Positions 27,738 through 42,100 of a DNA stretch of 64,000 bases are shown here, piece after piece. Source of the DNA: Elmis aenea (taxonomy: Eukaryota > Arthropoda > Insecta > Coleoptera > Elmidae); contig CANTFG010000229.1 of NCBI GenBank assembly GCA_947652605.1, forward strand, positions 62,001-126,000, read 5' to 3'. Each line of letters opens with the position of its first letter. The stretch's first letter is position 1. Position numbers and translations under genes: made by a program. The notes beneath the pieces were generated by a model. That model was given only the letters and a program-made list of their open reading frames with translations, searched no databases and was not told the origin of the DNA.

Positions 27738-30700
27738 ATTTTTAGGAAATTATTAAAAATTAAAACCAGCTCATTGAAAGACATATGCAAAACAATTGTA
27801 TTCATGTAAAGAGGCGATGGATAAACTGTTCCTGTGATATACAAATCAATAATTAAAATTGTTTAGAAATAGTCGCTCAAGGAACATATGTATTAACTAA
27901 AGCACGGTATTTTTAGGAAATTATTAAAAATTAAAACCAGCTCATTGAAAGACATATGCAAAACAATTGTATTCATGTAAAGAGGCGATGGATAAACTGT
28001 TTCTGTGATATACAAATCAATAATTGAAATTGTTTCGAAATAGTCGCTCAAGGAACATATGTATTAACTAAAGCACGGTATTTTTAGGAAATTATTAAAA
28101 ATTTAAACCAGCTCATTAAAAGACATATGCAAAACAATTGTATTCATGTAAAGTGGCGATGGATAAACTGTTTCTGTGATATACAAATCAATAATTAAAA
28201 TTGTTTCGAAATAGTCGCTCAAGGAACATATGTATTAACTAAAGCACGGTATTTTTAGGAAATTATTAAAAATTAAAACCAGCTCATTGAAAGACATATG
28301 CAAAACAATTGTATTCATGTAAAGAGGCGATGGATAAACTGTTCCTGTGATATACAAATCAATAATTAAAATTGTTTCGAAATAGTCACTCAAGGAACAC
28401 ATGTATTAACTAAAGCACGGCATTTTTAGGAAATTATTAAAAATTAAAACCAGCTCATTGAAAGACATATGCAAAACAATTGTATTCATGTAAAGAGGCG
28501 ATGGATAAACTGTTCCTGTGATATACAAATCAATAATTAAAATTGTTTAGAAATAGTCGCTCAAGGAACATATGTATTAACTAAAGCACGGTATTTTTAG
28601 GAAATTATTAAAAATTAAAACCAGCTCATTGAAAGACATATGCAAAACAATTGTATTCATGTAAAGAGGCGATGGATAAACTGTTTCTGTGATATACAAA
28701 TCAATAATTGAAATTGTTTCGAAATAGTCGCTCAAGGAACATATGTATTAACTAAAGCACGGTATTTTTAGGAAATTATTAAAAATTAAAACCAGCTCAT
28801 TGAAAGACATATGCAAAACAATTGTATTCATGTAAAGAGGCGATGGATAAACTGTTCCTGTGATATACAAATCAATAATTAAAATTGTTTAGAAATAGTC
28901 GCTCAAGGAACATATGTATTAACTAAAGCACGGTATTTTTAGGAAATTATTAAAAATTAAAACCAGCTCATTGAAAGACATATGCAAAACAATTGTATTC
29001 ATGTAAAGAGGCGATGGATAAACTGTTTCTGTGATATACAAATCAATAATTGAAATTGTTTCGAAATAGTCGCTCAAGGAACATATGTATTAACTAAAGC
29101 ACAGTATTTTTAGGAAATTATTAAAAATTAAAACCAGCTCATTGAAAGACATATGCAAAACAATTGTATTCATGTAAAGAGGCGATGGATAAACTGTTCC
29201 TGTGATATACAAATCAATAATTAAAATTGTTTCGAAATAGTCGCTCAAGGAACACATGTATTAACTAAAGCACGGCATTTTTAGGAAATTATTAAAAATT
29301 AAAACCAGCTCATTGAAAGACATATGCAAAACAATTGTATTCATGTAAAGAGGCGATGGATAAACTGTTCCTGTGATATACAAATCAATAATTAAAATTG
29401 TTTCGAAATAGTCGCTCAAGGAACATATGTATTAACTAAAGCACGGTATTTTTAGGAAATTATTAAAAATTAAAACCAGCTCATTGAAAGACATATGCAA
29501 AACAATTGTATTCATGTAAAGAGGCGATGGATAAACTGTTTCTGTGATATACAAATCAATAATTGAAATTGTTTCGAAATAGTCGCTCAAGGAACATATG
29601 TATTAACTAAAGCACGGTATTTTTAGGAAATTATTAAAAATTTAAACCAGCTCATTAAAAGACATATGCAAAACAATTGTATTCATGTAAAGTGGCGATG
29701 GATAAACTGTTTCTGTGATATACAAATCAATAATTAAAATTGTTTCGAAATAGTCGCTCAAGGAACATATGTATTAACTAAAGCACGGTATTTTTAGGAA
29801 ATTATTAAAAATTAAAACCAGCTCATTGAAAGACATATGCAAAACAATTGTATTCATGTAAAGAGGCGATGGATAAACTGTTCCTGTGATATACAAATCA
29901 ATAATTAAAATTGTTTCGAAATAGTCACTCAAGGAACACATGTATTAACTAAAGCACGGCATTTTTAGGAAATTATTAAAAATTAAAACCAGCTCATTGA
30001 AAGACATATGCAAAACAATTGTATTCATGTAAAGAGGCGATGGATAAACTGTTCCTGTGATATACAAATCAATAATTAAAATTGTTTAGAAATAGTCGCT
30101 CAAGGAACATATGTATTAACTAAAGCACGGTATTTTTAGGAAATTATTAAAAATTAAAACCAGCTCATTGAAAGACATATGCAAAACAATTGTATTCATG
30201 TAAAGAGGCGATGGATAAACTGTTTCTGTGATATACAAATCAATAATTGAAATTGTTTCGAAATAGTCGCTCAAGGAACATATGTATTAACTAAAGCACG
30301 GTATTTTTAGGAAATTATTAAAAATTAAAACCAGCTCATTGAAAGACATATGCAAAACAATTGTATTCATGTAAAGAGGCGATGGATAAACTGTTCCTGT
30401 GATATACAAATCAATAATTAAAATTGTTTCGAAATAGTCGCTCAAGGAACACATGTATTAACTAAAGCACGGCATTTTTAGGAAATTATTAAAAATTAAA
30501 ACCAGCTCATTGAAAGACATATGCAAAACAATTGTATTCATGTAAAGAGGCGATGGATAAACTGTTCCTGTGATATACAAATCAATAATTAAAATTGTTT
30601 AGAAATAGTCGCTCAAGGAACATATGTATTAACTAAAGCACGGTATTTTTAGGAAATTATTAAAAATTAAAACCAGCTCATTGAAAGACATATGCAAAAC

Positions 30701-33700
30701 AATTGTATTCATGTAAAGAGGCGATGGATAAACTGTTTCTGTGATATACAAATCAATAATTGAAATTGTTTCGAAATAGTCGCTCAAGGAACATATGTAT
30801 TAACTAAAGCACGGTATTTTTAGGAAATTATTAAAAATTAAAACCAGCTCATTGAAAGACATATGCAAAACAATTGTATTCATGTAAAGAGGCGATGGAT
30901 AAACTGTTCCTGTGATATACAAATCAATAATTAAATTTTTTTCGAAATAGTCGCTCAAGGAACATATGTATTAACTAAAGCACGGTATTTTTAGGAAATT
31001 ATTAAAAATTAAAACCAGCTCATTGAAAGACATATGCAAAACAATTGTATTCATGTAAAGAGGCGATGGATAAACTGTTCCTGTGATATACAAATCAATA
31101 ATTAAAATTGTTTCGAAATAGTCGCTCAAGGAACACATGTATTAACTAAAGCACGGCATTTTTAGGAAATTATTAAAAATTAAAACCAGCTCATTGAAAG
31201 ACATATGCAAAACAATTGTATTCATGTAAAGAGGCGATGGATAAACTGTTCCTGTGATATACAAATCAATAATTAAAATTGTTTAGAAATAGTCGCTCAA
31301 GGAACATATGTATTAACTAAAGCACGGTATTTTTAGGAAATTATTAAAAATTAAAACCAGCTCATTGAAAGACATATGCAAAACAATTGTATTCATGTAA
31401 AGAGGCGATGGATAAACTGTTTCTGTGATATACAAATCAATAATTGAAATTGTTTCGAAATAGTCGCTCAAGGAACATATGTATTAACTAAAGCACGGTA
31501 TTTTTAGGAAATTATTAAAAATTAAAACCAGCTCATTGAAAGACATATGCAAAACAATTGTATTCATGTAAAGAGGCGATGGATAAACTGTTCCTGTGAT
31601 ATACAAATCAATAATTAAATTTTTTTCGAAATAGTCGCTCAAGGAACATATGTATTAACTAAAGCACGGTATTTTTAGGAAATTATTAAAAATTAAAACC
31701 AGCTCATTGAAAAACATATGCAAAACAATTGTATTCATGTAAAGAGGCGATGGATAAACTGTTCCTGTGATATACAAATCAATAATTAAAATTGTTTAGA
31801 AATAGTCGCTCAAGGAACATATGTATTAACTAAAGCACGGTATTTTTAGGAAAGTATTAAAAATTAAAACCAGCTCATTGAAAGACATATGCAAAACAAT
31901 TGTATTCATGTAAAGAGGCGATGGATAAACTGTTCCTGTGATATACAAATCAATAATTAAAATTGTTTCGAAATAGTCGCTCAAGGAACATATGTATTAA
32001 CTAAAGCACGGTATTTTTAGGAAATTATTAAAAATTAAAACCAGCTCATTGAAAGACATATGCAAAACAATTGTATTCATGTAAAGAGGCGATGGATAAA
32101 CTGTTCCTGTGATATACAAATCAATAATTAAAATTGTGTAGAAATAGTCGCTCAAGGAACATATGTATTAACTAAAGCACGGTATTTTTAGGAAATTATT
32201 AAAAATTAAAACCAGCTCATTGAAAGACATATGCAAAACAATTGTATTCATGTAAAGAGGCGATGGATAAACTGTTCCTGTGATATACAAATCAATAATT
32301 AAAATTGTTTAGAAATAGTCGCTCAAGGAACATATGTATTAACTAAAGCACGGTATTTTTAGGAAATTATTAAAAATTAAAACCAGCTCATTGAAAGACA
32401 TATGCAAAACAATTGTATTCATGTAAAGAAGCGGTGGATAAATTGTTCCTGTGATATACAAATCAATAATTAAAATTGTTTAGAAATAGTCGCTCAAGGA
32501 ACATATGTATTAACTAAAGCACGGTATTTTTAGGAAATTATTAAAAATTAAAACCAGCTCATTGAAAGACATATGCAAAACAATTGTATTCATGTAAAGA
32601 AGCGGTGGATAAATTGTTCCTGTGATATACAAATCAATAATTAAAATTGTTTAGAAATAGTCGCTCAAGGAACATATGTATTAACTAAAGCACGGTATTT
32701 TTAGGAAATTATTAAAAATTAAAACCAGCTCATTGAAAGACATATGCAAAACAATTGTATTCATGTAAAGAGGCGATGGATAAACTGTTTCTGTGATATA
32801 CAAATCAATAATTAAAATTGTTTCGAAATAGTCGCTCAAGGAACATATGTATTAACTAAAGCACGGTATTTTTAGGAAATTATTAAAAATTAAAACCAGC
32901 TCATTGAAAGACATATGCAAAACAATTGTATTCATGTAAAGAGGCGATGGATAAACTGTTCCTGTGATATACAAATCAATAATTAAAATTTTTTCGAAAT
33001 AGTCGCTCAAGGAACACATGTATTAACTAAAGCACGGCATTTTTAGGAAATTATTAAAAATTAAAACCAGCTCATTGAAAGACATATGCAAAACAATTTT
33101 TTTCATGTAAAGATGCGAAGGATAAACTCTTCCTGTGATATACAAATCAATAATTAAAATTGTTTCGAAATAGTCGCTCAAGGTACATATGTATTAACTA
33201 AAGCACGGTATTTTTAGGAAATGATTAAAAATTAAAACCAGCTCATTGAAAGACATGCAAAACAATTGTATTCATGTAAAGAGGCGATGGATAAACTGTT
33301 CCTGTGATATACAAATCAATAATTAAAATTGTTTCGAAATAGTCGCTCAAGGAACATATGTATTAACTAAAGCACGGTATTTTTAGGAAATTATTAAAAA
33401 TTAAAACCAGCTCATTGAAAGACATATGCAAAACAATTGTATTCATGTAAAGAGGCGATGGATAAACTGTTTCTGTGATATACAAATCAATAATTAAAAT
33501 TGTTTCGAAATAGTCGCTCAAGGAACATATGTATTAACTAAAGCACGGTATTTTTAGGAAATTATTAAAAATTAAAACCAGCTCATTGAAAGACATATGC
33601 AAAACAATTGTATTCATGTAAAGAGGCGATGGATAAACTGTTCCTGTGATATACAAATCAATAATTGAAATTGTTTCGAAATAGTCGCTCAAGGAACATA

Positions 33701-35205
33701 TGTATTAACTAAAGCACGGTATTTTTAGGAAATTATTAAAAATTAAAACCATCTCTTTGAAAGACATATGCAAAACAATTTTATTCATGTAAAGAGGTGA
33801 TGGATAAACTGTTCCTGTGATATACAAATCAATAATTAAAATTGTTCAGAAATAGTCGCTCAAGGAACATATGTATTAACTAAAGCACGGTATTTTTAGG
33901 AAATTATTAAAAATTAAAACCAGCTCATTGAAAGACATATGCAAAACAATTGTATTCATGTAAAGAGGCGATGGATAAACTGTTCCTGTGATATACAAAT
34001 CAATAATTAAAATTGTTTAGAAATAGTCGCTCAAGGAACATATGTAGTAACTAAAGCACGGTATTTTTAGGAAATTATTAAAAATTAAAACCAGCTCATT
34101 GAAAGACATATGCAAAACAATTGTATTCATGTAAAGAGGCGATGGATAAACTGTTCCTGTGATATACAAATCAATAATTAAAATTGTTTAGAAATAGTCG
34201 CTCAAGGAACATATGTATTAACTAAAGCACGGTATTTTTAGGAAATTATTAAAAATTAAAACCAGCTCATTAAAAGACATATGCAAAACAATTGTATTCA
34301 TGTAAAGAGGCGATGGATAAACTGTTCCTGTGATATACAAATCAATAATTAAAATTGTTCAGAAATAGTCGCTCAAGGAACATATGTATTAACTAAAGCA
34401 CGGTATTTTTAGGAAATTATTAAAAATTAAAACCAGCTCATTGAAAGACATATGCAAAACAATTGTATTCATGTAAAGAGGCGATGGATAAACTGTTCCT
34501 GTGATATACAAATCAATAATTGAAATTGTTTCGAAATAGTCGCTCAAGTAACATATGTATTAACTAAAGCACGGTATTTTTAGGAAATTATTAAAAATTA
34601 AAACCAGCTCATTGAAAGACATATGCAAAACAATTGTATTCATGTAAAGAGGCGATGGATAAACTGTTCCTGTGATATACAAATCAATAATTGAAATTGT
34701 TTCGAAATAGTCGCTCAAGGAACATATGTATTAACTAAAGCACGGTATTTTTAGGAAATTATTAAAAATTAAAACCATCTCTTTGAAAGACATATGCAAA
34801 ACAATTGTATTCATGTAAAGAGGCGATGGATAAACTGTTCCTGTGATATACAAATCAATAATTGAAATTGTTTCGAAATAGTCGCTCAAGTAACATATGT
34901 ATTAACTAAAGCACGGTATTTTTAGGAAATTATTAAAAATTAAAACCAGCTCATTGAAAGACATATGCAAAACAATTGTATTCATGTAAAGAGGCGATGG
35001 ATAAACTGTTCCTGTGATATACAAATCAATAATTAAAATTGTTCAGAAATAGTCGCTCAAGGAACATATGTATTAACTAAAGCACGGTATTTTTAGGAAA
35101 TTATTAAAAATTAAAACCAGCTCATTGAAAGACATATGCAAAACAATTGTATTCATGTAAAGAGGCGATGGATAAACTGTTCCTGTGATATACAAATCAA
35201 TAATT
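27738..35205 (+). repeat. 7.47-kb duplicated block, copy B
   Basis: This is the second copy of the block at 16283-23750 in the same orientation, separated from it by about 4 kb of other satellite (23751-27737). Near-identity over 7468 bases, while neighbouring monomers differ by several substitutions each, indicates a recent duplication, or recent gene conversion, of a tract tens of monomers long. Confidence 0.85.
33045..33384 (+). repeat. Degenerate marker dimer, copy 2
   Basis: This dimer carries the same variants as the copy at 21590, offset by 11455 bases, and lies inside copy B of the 7.47-kb duplication. Confidence 0.9.
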
Positions 35206-36804
35206 GAAATTGTTTCGAAATAGTCGCTCAAGGAACATATGTATTAACTAAAGCACGGTATTTTTAGGAAATTATTAAAAATTAAAACCAGCTCATTGAA
35301 AGACATATGCAAAACAATTGTATTCATGTAAAGAGGCGATGGATAAACTGTTCCTGTGATATACAAATCAATAATTAAAATTGTTTTGAAATAGTCGCTC
35401 AAGGAACATATGTATTAACTAAAGCATGGTATTTTTAGGAAATTATTAAAAATTAAAACCAGCTCATTGAAAGACATATGCAAAACAATTGTATTCATGT
35501 AAAGAGGCGATGGATAAACTGTTCCTGTGATATACAAATCAATAATTGAAATTGTTTCGAAATAGTCGCTCAAGGAACATATGTATTAACTAAAGCACGG
35601 TATTTTTAGGAAATTATTAAAAATTAAAACCATCTCTTTGAAAGACATATGCAAAACAATTGTATTCATGTAAAGAGGTGATGGATAAACTGTTCCTGTG
35701 ATATACAAATCAATAATTAAAATTGTTCAGAAATAGTCGCTCAAGGAACATATGTATTAACTAAAGCACGGTATTTTTAGGAAATTATTAAAAATTAAAA
35801 CCAGCTCATTGAAAGACATATGCAAAACAATTGTATTCATGTAAAGAGGCGATGGGTAAACTGTTCCTGTGATATACAAATCAATAATTAAAATTGTTTA
35901 GAAATAGTCGCTCAAGGAACATATGTAGTAACTAAAGCACAGTATTTTTAGGAAATTATTAAAAATTAAAACCAGCTCATTGAAAGACATATGCAAAACA
36001 ATTGTATTCATGTAAAGAGGCGATGGATAAACTGTTCCTGTGATATACAAATCAATAATTAAAATTGTTTAGAAATAGTCGCTCAAGGAACATATGTATT
36101 AACTAAAGCACGGTATTTTTAGGAAATTATTAAAAATTAAAACCAGCTCATTGAAAGACATATGCAAAACAATTGTATTCATGTAAAGAGGCGATGGATA
36201 AACTGTTCCTGTGATATACAAATCAATAATTAAAATTGTTTAGAAATAGTCGCTCAAGGAACATATGTATTAACTAAAGCACGGTATTTTTAGGAAATTA
36301 TTAAAAATTAAAACCAGCTCATTGAAAGACATATGCAAAACAATTGTATTCATGTAAAGAGGCGATGGATAAACTGTTTCTGTGATATACAAATCAATAA
36401 TTGAAATTGTTTCGAAATAGTCGCTCAAGGAACATATGTATTAACTAAAGCACGGTATTTTTAGGAAATTATTAAAAATTAAAACCAGCTCATTGAAAGA
36501 CATATGCAAAACAATTGTATTCATGTAAAGAGGCGATGGATAAACTGTTCCTGTGATATACAAATCAATAATTAAATTTTTTTCGAAATAGTCGCTCAAG
36601 GAACATATGTATTAACTAAAGCACGGTATTTTTAGGAAATTATTAAAAATTAAAACCAGCTCATTGAAAAACATATGCAAAACAATTGTATTCATGTAAA
36701 GAGGCGATGGATAAACTGTTCCTGTGATATACAAATCAATAATTAAAATTTTTTCGAAATAGTCGCTCAAGGAACACATGTATTAACTAAAGCACGGCAT
36801 TTTT

Positions 36805-37144
36805 AGGAAATTATTAAAAATTAAAACCAGCTCATTGAAAGACATATGCAAAACAATTTTTTTCATGTAAAGATGCGAAGGATAAACTCTTCCTGTGATA
36901 TACAAATCAATAATTAAAATTGTTTTGAAATAGTCGCTCAAGGTACATATGTATTAACTAAAGCACGGTATTTTTAGGAAATGATTAAAAATTAAAACCA
37001 GCTCATTGAAAGACATGCAAAACAATTGTATTCATGTAAAGAGGCGATGGATAAACTGTTCCTGTGATATACAAATCAATAATTAAAATTGTTTCGAAAT
37101 AGTCGCTCAAGGAACATATGTATTAACTAAAGCACGGTATTTTT
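36805..37144 (+). repeat. Degenerate marker dimer, copy 3
   Basis: It lies 3760 bases after copy 2 (22 monomers minus 2). It is distinguished by TTGTTTTGAAATAG where the other copies have TTGTTTCGAAATAG. Confidence 0.9.
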
Positions 37145-40100
37145 AGGAAATTATTAAAAATTAAAACCAGCTCATTGAAAGACATATGCAAAACAATTGT
37201 ATTCATGTAAAGAGGCGATGGATAAACTGTTTCTGTGATATACAAATCAATAATTAAAATTGTTTCGAAATAGTCGCTCAAGGAACATATGTATTAACTA
37301 AAGCACGGTATTTTTAGGAAATTATTAAAAATTAAAACCAGCTCATTGAAAGACATATGCAAAACAATTGTATTCATGTAAAGAGGCGATGGATAAACTG
37401 TTCCTGTGATATACAAATCAATAATTGAAATTGTTTCGAAATAGTCGCTCAAGGAACATATGTATTAACTAAAGCACGGTATTTTTAGGAAATTATTAAA
37501 AATTAAAACCATCTCTTTGAAAGACATATGCAAAACAATTGTATTCATGTAAAGAGGTGATGGATAAACTGTTCCTGTGATATACAAATCAATAATTAAA
37601 ATTGTTCAGAAATAGTCGCTCAAGGAACATATGTATTAACTAAAGCACGGTATTTTTAGGAAATTATTAAAAATTAAAACCAGCTCATTGAAAGACATAT
37701 GCAAAACAATTGTATTCATGTAAAGAGGCGATGGATAAACTGTTCCTGTGATATACAAATCAATAATTAAAATTGTTTAGAAATAGTCGCTCAAGGAACA
37801 TATGTAGTAACTAAAGCACGGTATTTTTAGGAAATTATTAAAAATTAAAACCAGCTCATTGAAAGACATATGCAAAACAATTGTATTCATGTAAAGAGGC
37901 GATGGATAAACTGTTCCTGTGATATACAAATCAATAATTAAAATTGTTTAGAAATAGTCGCTCAAGGAACATATGTATTAACTAAAGCACGGTATTTTTA
38001 GGAAATTATTAAAAATTAAAACCAGCTCATTAAAAGACATATGCAAAACAATTGTATTCATGTAAAGAGGCGATGGATAAACTGTTCCTGTGATATACAA
38101 ATCAATAATTAAAATTGTTCAGAAATAGTCGCTCAAGGAACATATGTATTAACTAAAGCACGGTATTTTTAGGAAATTATTAAAAATTAAAACCAGCTCA
38201 TTGAAAGACATATGCAAAACAATTGTATTCATGTAAAGAGGCGATGGATAAACTGTTCCTGTGATATACAAATCAATAATTGAAATTGTTTCGAAATAGT
38301 CGCTCAAGTAACATATGTATTAACTAAAGCACGGTATTTTTAGGAAATTATTAAAAATTAAAACCAGCTCATTGAAAGACATATGCAAAACAATTGTATT
38401 CATGTAAAGAGGCGATGGATAAACTATTCCTGTGATATACAAATCAATAATTAAAATTGTTCAGAAATAGTCGCTCAAGGAACATATGTATTAACTAAAG
38501 CACGGTATTTTTAGGAAATTATTAAAAATTAAAACCAGCTCATTGAAAGACATATGCAAAACAATTGTATTCATGTAAAGAGGCGATGGATAAACTGTTC
38601 CTGTGATATACAAATCAATAATTGAAATTGTTTCGAAATAGTCGCTCAAGGAACATATGTATTAACTAAAGCACGGTATTTTTAGGAAATTATTAAAAAT
38701 TAAAACCAGCTCATTGAAAGACATATGCAAAACAATTGTATTCATGTAAAGAGGCGATGGATAAACTGTTCCTGTGATATACAAATCAATAATTAAAATT
38801 GTTTTGAAATAGTCGCTCAAGGAACATATGTATTAACTAAAGCATGGTATTTTTAGGAAATTATTAAAAATTAAAACCAGCTCATTGAAAGACATATGCA
38901 AAACAATTGTATTCATGTAAAGAGGCGATGGATAAACTGTTCCTGTGATATACAAATCAATAATTGAAATTGTTTCGAAATAGTCGCTCAAGGAACATAT
39001 GTATTAACTAAAGCACGGTATTTTTAGGAAATTATTAAAAATTAAAACCATCTCTTTGAAAGACATATGCAAAACAATTGTATTCATGTAAAGAGGTGAT
39101 GGATAAACTGTTCCTGTGATATACAAATCAATAATTAAAATTGTTCAGAAATAGTCGCTCAAGGAACATATGTATTAACTAAAGCACGGTATTTTTAGGA
39201 AATTATTAAAAATTAAAACCAGCTCATTGAAAGACATATGCAAAACAATTGTATTCATGTAAAGAGGCGATGGATAAACTGTTCCTGTGATATACAAATC
39301 AATAATTAAAATTGTTTAGAAATAGTCGCTCAAGGAACATATGTAGTAACTAAAGCACGGTATTTTTGGGAAATTATTAAAAATTAAAACCAGCTCATTG
39401 AAAGACATATGCAAAACAATTGTATTCATGTAAAGAGGCGATGGATAAACTGTTCCTGTGATATACAAATCAATAATTAAAATTGTTTCGAAATAGTCGC
39501 TCAAGGAACATATGTATTAACTAAAGCACGGTATTTTTAGGAAATTATTAAAAATTAAAACCAGCTCATTGAAAGACATATGCAAAACAATTGTATTCAT
39601 GTAAAGAGGCGATGGATAAACTGTTCCTGTGATATACAAATCAATAATTAAAATTGTTTAGAAATAGTCGCTCAAGGAACATATGTATTAACTAAAGCAC
39701 GGTATTTTTAGGAAATTATTAAAAATTAAAACCAGCTCATTGAAAGACATATGCAAAACAATTGTATTCATGTAAAGAGGCGATGGATAAACTGTTTCTG
39801 TGATATACAAATCAATAATTGAAATTGTTTCGAATAGTCGCTCAAGGAACATATGTATTAACTAAAGCACGGTATTTTTAGGAAATTATTAAAAATTAAA
39901 ACCAGCTCATTGAAAGACATATGCAAAACAATTGTATTCATGTAAAGAGGCGATGGATAAACTGTTCCTGTGATATACAAATCAATAATTAAAATTGTTT
40001 AGAAATAGTCGCTCAAGGAACATATGTATTAACTAAAGCACGGTATTTTTAGGAAATTATTAAAAATTAAAACCAGCTCATTGAAAAACATATGCAAAAC

Positions 40101-41760
40101 AATTGTATTCATGTAAAGAGGCGATGGATAAACTGTTCCTGTGATATACAAATCAATAATTAAAATTGTTTAGAAATAGTCGCTCAAGGAACATATGTAT
40201 TAACTAAAGCACGGTATTTTTAGGAAAGTATTAAAAATTAAAACCAGCTCATTGAAAGACATATGCAAAACAATTGTATTCATGTAAAGAGGCGATGGAT
40301 AAACTGTTCCTGTGATATACAAATCAATAATTAAAATTGTGTAGAAATAGTCGCTCAAGAAACATATGTATTAACTAAAGCACGGTATTTTTAGGAAATT
40401 ATTAAAAATTAAAACCAGCTCATTGAAAAACATATGCAAAACAATTGTATTCATGTAAAGAGGCGATGGATAAACTGTTCCTGTGATATACAAATCAATA
40501 ATTAAAATTGTTTAGAAATAGTCGCTCAAGGAACATATGTATTAACTAAAGCACGGTATTTTTAGGAAAGTATTAAAAATTAAAACCAGCTCATTGAAAG
40601 ACATATGCAAAACAATTGTATTCATGTAAAGAGGCGATGGATAAACTGTTCCTGTGATATACAAATCAATAATTAAAATTGTGTAGAAATAGTCGCTCAA
40701 GGAACATATGTATTAACTAAAGCACGGTATTTTTAGGAAATTATTAAAAATTAAAACCAGCTCATTGAAAGACATATGCAAAATAATTGTATTCATGTAA
40801 AGAGGCGATGGATAAACTGTTCCTGTGATATACAAATCAATAATTAAAATTGTGTAGAAATAGTCGCTCAAGGAACATATGTATTAACTAAAGCACGGTA
40901 TTTTTAGGAAATTATTAAAAATTAAAACCAGCTCATTGAAAGACATATGCAAAACAATTGTATTCATGTAAAGAGGCGATGGATAAACTGTTCCTGTGAT
41001 ATACAAATCAATAATTAAAATTGTTTAGAAATAGTCGCTCAAGGAACATATGTATTAACTAAAGCACGGTATTTTTAGGAAATTATTAAAAATTAAAACC
41101 AGCTCATTGAAAGACATATGCAAAACAATTGTATTCATGTAAAGAAGCGGTGGATAAATTGTTCCTGTGATATACAAATCAATAATTAAAATTGTTTAGA
41201 AATAGTCGCTCAAGGAACATATGTATTAACTAAAGCACGGTATTTTTAGGAAATTATTAAAAATTAAAACCAGCTCATTGAAAGACATATGCAAAACAAT
41301 TGTATTCATGTAAAGAAGCGGTGGATAAATTGTTCCTGTGATATACAAATCAATAATTAAAATTGTTTAGAAATAGTCGCTCAAGGAACATATGTATTAA
41401 CTAAAGCACGGTATTTTTAGGAAATTATTAAAAATTAAAACCAGCTCATTGAAAGACATATGCAAAACAATTGTATTCATGTAAAGAAGCGATGGATAAA
41501 CTGTTTCTGTGATATACAAATCAATAATTAAAATTGTTTCGAAATAGTCGCTCAAGGAACATATGTATTAACTAAAGCACGGTATTTTTAGGAAATTATT
41601 AAAAATTAAAACCAGCTCATTGAAAGACATATGCAAAACAATTGTATTCATGTAAAGAGGCGATGGATAAACTGTTCCTGTGATATACAAATCAATAATT
41701 AAAATTTTTTCGAAATAGTCGCTCAAGGAACACATGTATTAACTAAAGCACGGCATTTTT

Positions 41761-42100
41761 AGGAAATTATTAAAAATTAAAACCAGCTCATTGAAAGACA
41801 TATGCAAAACAATTTTTTTCATGTAAAGATGCGAAGGATAAACTCTTCCTGTGATATACAAATCAATAATTAAAATTGTTTCGAAATAGTCGCTCAAGGT
41901 ACATATGTATTAACTAAAGCACGGTATTTTTAGGAAATGATTAAAAATTAAAACCAGCTCATTGAAAGACATGCAAAACAATTGTATTCATGTAAAGAGG
42001 CGATGGATAAACTGTTGCTGTGATATACAAATCAATAATTAAAATTGTTTCGAAATAGTCGCTTAAGGAACATATGTATTAACTAAAGCACGGTATTTGT
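41761..42100 (+). repeat. Degenerate marker dimer, copy 4
   Basis: It lies 4956 bases after copy 3 (29 monomers minus 3; one base is lost at the TTTCGAATAG near 39830). It has the private variants CTGTTGCTGTG and CGCTTAAGG, and it shares CGGTATTTGTAGG at its end with copy 5. Confidence 0.9.

Noticed and set aside
39316..39504. 62-codon minus-strand open frame as a gene
   Set aside because: It is the same periodic satellite translation, opened by a GTAGTAAC variant and a TTCG-type neighbour.
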